DNA from: Verrucomicrobiota bacterium
GTDB lineage: Bacteria; Verrucomicrobiota; Verrucomicrobiia; Verrucomicrobiales; DEV007
DNA length: 64,000 bases
Assembly: GCA_020630975.1 (NCBI GenBank)
Contig: JAHDID010000002.1
Coordinates: forward strand, 186,001-250,000
Direction: 5' to 3'
In this document: positions 58,261 to 64,000 of the stretch, piece after piece
Layout: every line of letters starts with the position of its first letter
How positions within the stretch are numbered: position 1 is the stretch's first letter
Translations under genes and position numbers: made by a program
The notes under the pieces: model-generated
What the model was told of the DNA's origin: nothing
Databases searched by the model: none
The model's input: only the letters and a program-made list of their open reading frames with translations

Positions 58261-59802
58261 ATGTTGGATCAAGATGATTTGATGGAGGCTGGCTGGCCTC
58301 GTGCTGCGGGGTATAAGGAGCTGATCGCAGCTGCCCGCGACTATGAAGAGCGGGGAATTCACGACAAAGCCTACATCCTGAAGCTGCTGGAGCGGGATTT
58401 CGATAAACCGGATCCTCGTATGCAGCTGCGTGCCGAGCCGACGGCGTGGTCGGAGGCGATCGAGGCGACTTGTCCCGAGGATGAGGAAAATATCGCCGGT
58501 GTGCGCCGCTACATGAGGCAGCTGATGCGGGTGCCGATCATCGAGGCGGGAGCCATCATGCCAGACTCATGTCCAGCAGGCACAGCAGAGGCGACGATCC
58601 CTGTGGGTGGCGCGATCTCTGTGGAGCGGGCGATCATCCCATCGGCGCACAGTGCAGATATCTGCTGCTCGATGTATGCGACTGTCTTTGAGTCGGAGCA
58701 GTCGGTCGGTGAGATGCTCGATGCGCTGATGGCATCGACTCGCTTTGGGCCGGGTGGGCGCGAGCGCGAGGATATCGTGCCCGATCCTGTGGTGGAAGAG
58801 GATGTCTGGGACAATCGGTTTCTCTCCGGGCTGCAGCAGCACGCTGCGATCCATATAGCGGACCAGGGCGACGGCAATCACTTTGCTTACGTAGGCAAGC
58901 TGTCGGTGAGTGGCGCATTTATCGATCAGCTGGAGTCGGCTGGGCACGGCGATATCGCGAAAACGATGGAGGCAGGGCGCGACTACTATGTACTGGTGAC
59001 GCACCATGGATCGCGCGGTCTGGGGGCGCATGTGTACAAGCGCGGCCAGAAAGCAGCCATCCGCGAGACCGAAAAGATCGCCGAGGGGGTGCCCGATGCT
59101 GCGGCCTGGCTAGACTACGATACCGAGCTGGGAGCCGAGTACTGGGAGGCTCTGCAGTATGTGAGCCGCTGGACGCTGGCCAATCACCGGGCGATTCATC
59201 GACTGTTTCTGGAGAAATCCGCTAGCCATCGCGTGACGGAGTTTGGCAATGAACACAACTTCGTCTGGAAGCGGGGCGATCGATTTCTACATGGCAAAGG
59301 TGCGACCCCTGCTTGGAAAGATGAGGAGGGGCGCCCAGTGCTGGGGCTGATCCCGCTGAATATGGGCGAGCCGATCTTGCTCACACTGGGGCGGGACAAT
59401 GAGGAGTATCTGAGCTTTGCCCCGCATGGGGCGGGGAGAAATCTATCGCGCCGGGCGCTGAAGCGAAGCTACCTAGGTAGGGACGACTACCATGACCAAA
59501 AGAAGATCGATCAGATCGTGGCGAAGCATACCAAGGGGCTAGATATCCGCTGGTTTCGAGGGCGCGCAGATCTGTCTGAGAGTCCTGTGGCCTACAAGCC
59601 GGCCGAGCAGGTGCGCGCTCAGATCGAGGCATTTGATCTGGCCGATGTGATCGCAGAGATCACGCCGCTAGGCTGTGTGATGGCAGGGGAGTCGGCGCGG
59701 CCCAATGAAAAACCGCTGACGCCCAAGCAAAAGCGCCAGATGCAGCACCGAGCCGATCGCCGGAAAAGCCGCCAGCGTGGTTGGGATGAGTGGGAGGACT
59801 AG
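58261..59802 (+). CDS. RtcB family RNA ligase-like protein
   Basis: IPSAHSADICCSMYA, IADQGDGNHFAYVG, VTHHGSRGLGAHVYKRG, APHGAGRNLSR. Confidence 0.88.
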   Translation: MLDQDDLMEAGWPRAAGYKELIAAARDYEERGIHDKAYILKLLERDFDKPDPRMQLRAEPTAWSEAIEATCPEDEENIAGVRRYMRQLMRVPIIEAGAIMPDSCPAGTAEATIPVGGAISVERAIIPSAHSADICCSMYATVFESEQSVGEMLDALMASTRFGPGGREREDIVPDPVVEEDVWDNRFLSGLQQHAAIHIADQGDGNHFAYVGKLSVSGAFIDQLESAGHGDIAKTMEAGRDYYVLVTHHGSRGLGAHVYKRGQKAAIRETEKIAEGVPDAAAWLDYDTELGAEYWEALQYVSRWTLANHRAIHRLFLEKSASHRVTEFGNEHNFVWKRGDRFLHGKGATPAWKDEEGRPVLGLIPLNMGEPILLTLGRDNEEYLSFAPHGAGRNLSRRALKRSYLGRDDYHDQKKIDQIVAKHTKGLDIRWFRGRADLSESPVAYKPAEQVRAQIEAFDLADVIAEITPLGCVMAGESARPNEKPLTPKQKRQMQHRADRRKSRQRGWDEWED

Positions 59803-59819
59803 CTAGGGCGGATCGGAAT

Positions 59820-59853
59820 AATAGGTCGTATATGACCTATAGGACCTATTGCG
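59820..59853. repeat. ATAGGTC/GACCTAT-type intergenic repeat
   Basis: AATAGGTCGTATATGACCTATAGGACCTATTGCG; same heptamer family as 12451-12479. Confidence 0.7.
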
Positions 59854-59865
59854 CCTCCAGGGGAT

Positions 59866-59900
59866 AAAAAAGGCCCCACACCACAGGGGTGTAGGGCCTA
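59866..59900 (-). terminator. Rho-independent terminator of the aminotransferase gene
   Basis: Minus strand AGGCCCTACACCCCTGTGGTGTGGGGCCTTTTTTATC. Confidence 0.8.
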
Positions 59901-59924
59901 TTGCGGAAAGTTTTTCCTCACTGA

Positions 59925-61091
59925 TTAATGCGCGCGGCAGAAGTCCTCGAAGCGGTCGAGGCCTTTTTTGATGATGTCGAGGCTGGTAGCGTAGCTGAAG
60001 CGCACGGACATATCGTAACCGAAAGCACAACCTGGCACCGCTGCTACTTGGTAGCGAGACAGGAGCTTCTCGGTGAGGTTCATGGAGTTGAGACCCATCT
60101 TGGTGGTGTCGACTAGGAAGTAAAAAGCACCATCTGGCTCGACCACATCGATGTTATTGATCGACTTGAAGCGGCTCAGCATATACTGGCGGCGCATGTC
60201 ATACTCCTCGACCATGTCTTGGATGATACTCTGCTCACCGTGCAGAGCGGCTAGTGCACCATACTGGGCGAAGCTGGTAGGATTCGAAGTGGTGTGGCTC
60301 TGGATCTTGGAGATAGCACCGGCGATCTCCTCTGGAGCTGCGGTGTAGCCGAGACGCCAGCCAGTCATCGAGTAGACTTTGGAAAAGCCATTGATGGTGA
60401 TGGTCAGATTCTTTGCCGCTTCGTTGACGGCTGCTGTGCTGATGTGCTTCTTGCCATTGTAGGTCAGCTTTTCGTAGATCTCGTCGGAGAGGATGATGAT
60501 GTCCTCCTGCTCGGCTACCTCGACTAGGGCTTTGATCTCGTCCTCGGTGTAGACAGCACCAGTTGGGTTGTTCGGCGAGTTGAGGATCAGCATGCGAGTG
60601 CGGCCGCTGATGGACTCTTCGAATTCTTCAGCAGTGATTTTCCAGCCATTCTCGCGCTTGGTCTCCACCACGTATGGCTCAGCACCAGCTAGACGCACCA
60701 TCTCTGGGTAGCTGGTCCAGTAGGGTGCTGGGATGATCACTTCGTCCTCAGGATCGCAGGTGGCGAGGATCGCATTGTAGCAGGAGTGCTTGGCACCACA
60801 GTTGATGGAGATCTGGCTGGTGTCATACTCGATGCCATTCTCGGTGAGTAGCTTAGCCTGGATGGCTTCTTTCAGCTCTGGGATACCAGTAGCAGGTGTG
60901 TACTTGGTGTGGCCCTCCTGCAGAGCCTCGATGGCAGCGTCTTTGATGAACTGTGGGGTGTCGAAATCTGGCTCACCAGCTCCAAAGCTAGTGATATCCT
61001 GGCCCTCAGACCTCATTTTCTTCGCTGCTGCGGTGATGGCTAGCGTCTGCGAAGGTAGAATCGACTCGAATTTACTGGCGATTAAGCTCAT
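59925..61091 (-). CDS. Pyridoxal-phosphate aminotransferase (aspartate aminotransferase-like, class I)
   Basis: ITSFGAGEPDFDTPQFIKDAA, LNSPNNPTGAVYTEDE, ITINGFSKVYSMTGWRLGY. Confidence 0.93.
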   Translation of the reverse strand: MSLIASKFESILPSQTLAITAAAKKMRSEGQDITSFGAGEPDFDTPQFIKDAAIEALQEGHTKYTPATGIPELKEAIQAKLLTENGIEYDTSQISINCGAKHSCYNAILATCDPEDEVIIPAPYWTSYPEMVRLAGAEPYVVETKRENGWKITAEEFEESISGRTRMLILNSPNNPTGAVYTEDEIKALVEVAEQEDIIILSDEIYEKLTYNGKKHISTAAVNEAAKNLTITINGFSKVYSMTGWRLGYTAAPEEIAGAISKIQSHTTSNPTSFAQYGALAALHGEQSIIQDMVEEYDMRRQYMLSRFKSINNIDVVEPDGAFYFLVDTTKMGLNSMNLTEKLLSRYQVAAVPGCAFGYDMSVRFSYATSLDIIKKGLDRFEDFCRAH

Positions 61092-61296
61092 ATCAATCAG
61101 TTGGAAAAGTTACTTACACACTCCCGCACTTACCGGGAGCACTGGTTGATGAGAAGTCTCGACCGAGATCCGAGGAAAATGCGGCCCGTCAGTTACCGGC
61201 ATCTCGGGCCGTATTCAAGCGAAAGCTGACTGGCAAAATGACTTTTTCCCAGTCGCGGGTTGAGTGGTTAGCAGATCTCGATAATCTGCTCTGTCC

Positions 61297-62445
61297 ATGC
61301 CTGCCAAAAAGACCACAAGAAAGAAAAAAACAGCCTCAAAAAAGGCTGCTGCATCGGCGGGTAGTGATCAGCTCTACCTTTTCTACGGCACCGACGAGGC
61401 CAAGGTAAAAGAGGCGGCTCTCAAACTGTCGCAGAAGATCGCGCCTAAGGATGATGAATTCGGTCTGGAAATCGTCAATGGAGCCGCAGAGAATAGCGAC
61501 CACGCCACGCGTATCCTGGCTCAGGCCCACGAGGCGATCCAGACGATCCCTTTCTTTGGTGGGGATAAGGTGGTCTGGCTACAGAGCACCAACATCTTTG
61601 GCACCAACCAAACAGCCAAGTCTGAGACGACTCTAAAGGCGGTCGAAAGTTTTTCCGAGCAACTGCAGACGACCATACCGCCCGATGTGAAGGTGATCAT
61701 CAGTGCGGTGGAGATGGATAAAAGCCGCCGTTTTTTTAAACAGATTTCGAAATTCGCCACCACTCAGGCCTTCGATAAGGTCGACATCTCTAAGGATGGC
61801 TGGGAGGCGCAAGTGATGGCGGTGGTCTCGAAGCGGGCTGAAAAGATGGGGCTCACCTTTGGGTATGGCGTGCTAGATCGATTCGTGATGACGGCGGGGG
61901 CCGATACCTCGGTGCTGAATAGCGAGCTGGAAAAGCTATCGCTGTACTGCGGTAGCCGCGAGGTCACGGAGCAAGATGTCATCGATATGGTCACCGCGAC
62001 TCATGCGGGAGTGATCTTTGAGATCGGCGAGGCGATCACTCGCAAGGATCTGCCGCGCACGCTGGATCTCATCGAGCGACAGTTGCGTCGTGGCGAGGGG
62101 CCTATCGGCATCCTGCGAGCGGCGATCATCCCCAAGATCCGAGGACTGCTACACGCTAAAGATCTAGTGACTCGGCACAATCTATCAGTGGGGCGCAATT
62201 TTCGCTCCTTTGAGGCGGATGTGGCTAGGCTGCCCGAGGCTGAGACGGCACACCTGCCTCGCAAGAAAGATGGCAATCTATCCGTCTATCCGATCTTTCT
62301 CAGCGCTCAGGCGACGCGGAAATTCTCTGTGCCAGAGCTGGTGCAGGCACTCGAGGCCTGCCTCGAGGCAGATTTACGACTGGTGACCACGCAGCTAGAT
62401 CATCGCTTGGTGCTTTGCCAGCTAGTTACTAAAATTTTAGCATAA
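61297..62445 (+). CDS. holA: DNA polymerase III delta subunit
   Basis: QLYLFYGTDEAKVKEAALKLSQ...; GAVFEIGEAITRKDLPRTLDLIERQLRRGEGPIGILRAAI-like segment (read as GVIFEIGEAITRKDL...); typical HolA size and N-terminus. Confidence 0.85.
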   Translation: MPAKKTTRKKKTASKKAAASAGSDQLYLFYGTDEAKVKEAALKLSQKIAPKDDEFGLEIVNGAAENSDHATRILAQAHEAIQTIPFFGGDKVVWLQSTNIFGTNQTAKSETTLKAVESFSEQLQTTIPPDVKVIISAVEMDKSRRFFKQISKFATTQAFDKVDISKDGWEAQVMAVVSKRAEKMGLTFGYGVLDRFVMTAGADTSVLNSELEKLSLYCGSREVTEQDVIDMVTATHAGVIFEIGEAITRKDLPRTLDLIERQLRRGEGPIGILRAAIIPKIRGLLHAKDLVTRHNLSVGRNFRSFEADVARLPEAETAHLPRKKDGNLSVYPIFLSAQATRKFSVPELVQALEACLEADLRLVTTQLDHRLVLCQLVTKILA

Positions 62446-62597
62446 ATATAGTCTGTATATATTTTATCACTTGTCCAATTTGCTTTAGGACAGTTCCCCC
62501 AAAAATCGCCGATAAAATGCAATTTTATTGCAAAAAGGCGTTGCGAGAATTGGAAGCTATGACATCATGAGGTCCCATTATTTGGGGGGGGAATAAC

Positions 62598-62637
62598 AGC
62601 CTCACTTGGTTTCGGCCAGGTGGGGCTCTTTTTTTGC
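62598..62637 (+). terminator. Rho-independent terminator
   Basis: AGCCTCACTTGG-tttcgg-CCAGGTGGGGCT followed by CTTTTTTT. Confidence 0.75.
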
Positions 62638-62650
62638 CCAGTTCCCTGAG

Positions 62651-63829
62651 TTAGCGATTTCGGTAGGCTAGTCGTCGCCAAAGACTTTCCAATGGCCCGC
62701 GATGAAAATGCTTCAGCCACAGGGTGGAGACGACGATCTGTAGCAGCCAGATGGCGGGGCAGATCATCAGCACCTGATGGAAGCTGAGCTGGTCGCGCCA
62801 TCCTAGGCCCGATCCATAGAAGAGTAAGCTAAACAAAATGGTCTGGCTGATGTAGTTGGTAAATGCCATCTTGCCGACCGATGTCAGCCAGCCTTTTAGG
62901 CGATTGAGTATTGAGCTTTGCGACCAGAGGATCATCGCCGTCGCGTAGGCGAGGGTGAGGCAAGGCGTCGCAGGGAATAACCAGACTGAGTTTTTCAGCA
63001 GCGATGTGTTTACCCAGCCGTCTCGATAGGTGAGCCAGACTCCGATCGCCGATAGCGCGATACCCACAGAGGCTGATATCAGCAGTGTGGCTCGGTATCG
63101 TGATGGTGCCCATTGGCCCTGAAAGAAACCGCTCTTAACTAGAGCCATACCGACTAGGAATAGGCTGCCGACTCCAGGCAGGTAGAAGAAAGGCAAAATG
63201 AAGAAGTGGCTGAGCAGTACCATAGTCGAGCGGAGCGGCATCTGATCGAGCCACGAGCCGGCAAAAGCGGCCTCCATATCCCAAAAGGTGCCTTTTTCGC
63301 TGTCCTGGTATGAGGCGAGTGCCTCGGCAGTCTGCTCGCCACCACCTAGTAGAAAAATGAGGCTGATCAAAGCCGCGAAAAATAGCAGAAAGCTCATCTG
63401 GATCGCACCTCCCACCCAGGCCAGAACTTTGGCAGACCAGCGTCGGCAGCAGTAGGCTAGGGCACCGACCAGAGCATAGATCACTAGGATGTCGCCATAC
63501 CATACTAGGTACGCGTGTAGCAGGCCAAATACCCAAAGCCAGCCCAGACGGGGTAGATAGGTCCTGGCCACCGGTAGGCCCTGGCTCTCGATCCGGCTGG
63601 TCTGCAGCCAGATACCTGCGCCGAAGAGTAGCGAGAAAAGCGAGACAAACTTGCTAAAACCAAACACCGACAAGGCTGACCAGAGAGGCCGATCTATGCC
63701 ATCGAGATTGGTGGGCATAAAGAACCAATCAGTGGAAGAGGCAAAGTCGAGAATATTGATCGGGACCAATCCACAGATGGCGACTCCGCGGATGAGGTCC
63801 ATAGAGGCGATTCGATTGGTGGACTCCAT
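62651..63829 (-). CDS. DUF418 domain-containing membrane protein
   Basis: NRIASMDLIRGVAICGLVPINILDFA; KMAFTNYISQTILFSLLFYGSGLG. Confidence 0.88.
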   Translation of the reverse strand: MESTNRIASMDLIRGVAICGLVPINILDFASSTDWFFMPTNLDGIDRPLWSALSVFGFSKFVSLFSLLFGAGIWLQTSRIESQGLPVARTYLPRLGWLWVFGLLHAYLVWYGDILVIYALVGALAYCCRRWSAKVLAWVGGAIQMSFLLFFAALISLIFLLGGGEQTAEALASYQDSEKGTFWDMEAAFAGSWLDQMPLRSTMVLLSHFFILPFFYLPGVGSLFLVGMALVKSGFFQGQWAPSRYRATLLISASVGIALSAIGVWLTYRDGWVNTSLLKNSVWLFPATPCLTLAYATAMILWSQSSILNRLKGWLTSVGKMAFTNYISQTILFSLLFYGSGLGWRDQLSFHQVLMICPAIWLLQIVVSTLWLKHFHRGPLESLWRRLAYRNR

Positions 63830-63900
63830 GCTCCGTGATGTTAGGCTCCGCGCGGGTTGATTGGCGATTACAAAACAATGGGCGTCGTGTAAAGCTAGCT

Positions 63901-63937
63901 ATTGTACCCTATTGAATGAAAATTGTACCCTATTTAA
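63901..63937 (-). repeat. Two copies of the 21-bp-period repeat near the right edge
   Basis: ATTGTACCCTATTGAA at 63901 and ATTGTACCCTATTTAA at 63922. Confidence 0.88.
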
Positions 63938-64000
63938 AATGAGGCTATCTCGATGGCTATAGGTGATATGGATTGGCTACTGCTATCGATACTATCGGCT

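Overview
About 64 kb of mostly densely coded bacterial chromosome, probably Verrucomicrobiota (inferred from DUF1501/DUF1800 proteins, a permease-DtxR fusion and many intergenic palindromes; not proven). Housekeeping content includes PBP2, uvrC, hemX-like/hemA/hemC, serS, rpoZ, a jag-yidC-yidD-rnpA cluster, transaldolase, clpX, a sigma-70 factor, rtcB-like, an aminotransferase, holA, manA, a cysteine desulfurase and one tRNA-Ser(TGA). The strongest accessory locus is a three-gene operon at 17.7-23.4 kb: an unknown protein, a SIR2-like predicted NADase, and an SMC/RecF-like ABC ATPase with an atypical N-terminal extension. I read it as a probable Lamassu/ABC-3C-like anti-phage system or a new relative. 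Other notable observations: (i) a dispersed repeat with core TTCAATAGGGTACAAT and exact 21-bp spacing, found in-frame inside hemC and a cysteine desulfurase in two different reading frames, and in two intergenic sites; (ii) an internally deleted 765-bp IS66-family element with intact inverted repeats and a perfect 8-bp target duplication, carrying a tnpB-tnpC chimera; (iii) a four-helix-bundle gene flanked by inverted repeats that also occur elsewhere; (iv) a coupled pair of secreted Lon-like proteases, one lacking the catalytic dyad; (v) several gene fusions. All calls come from reading the sequence and ORF translations; no database search was run.
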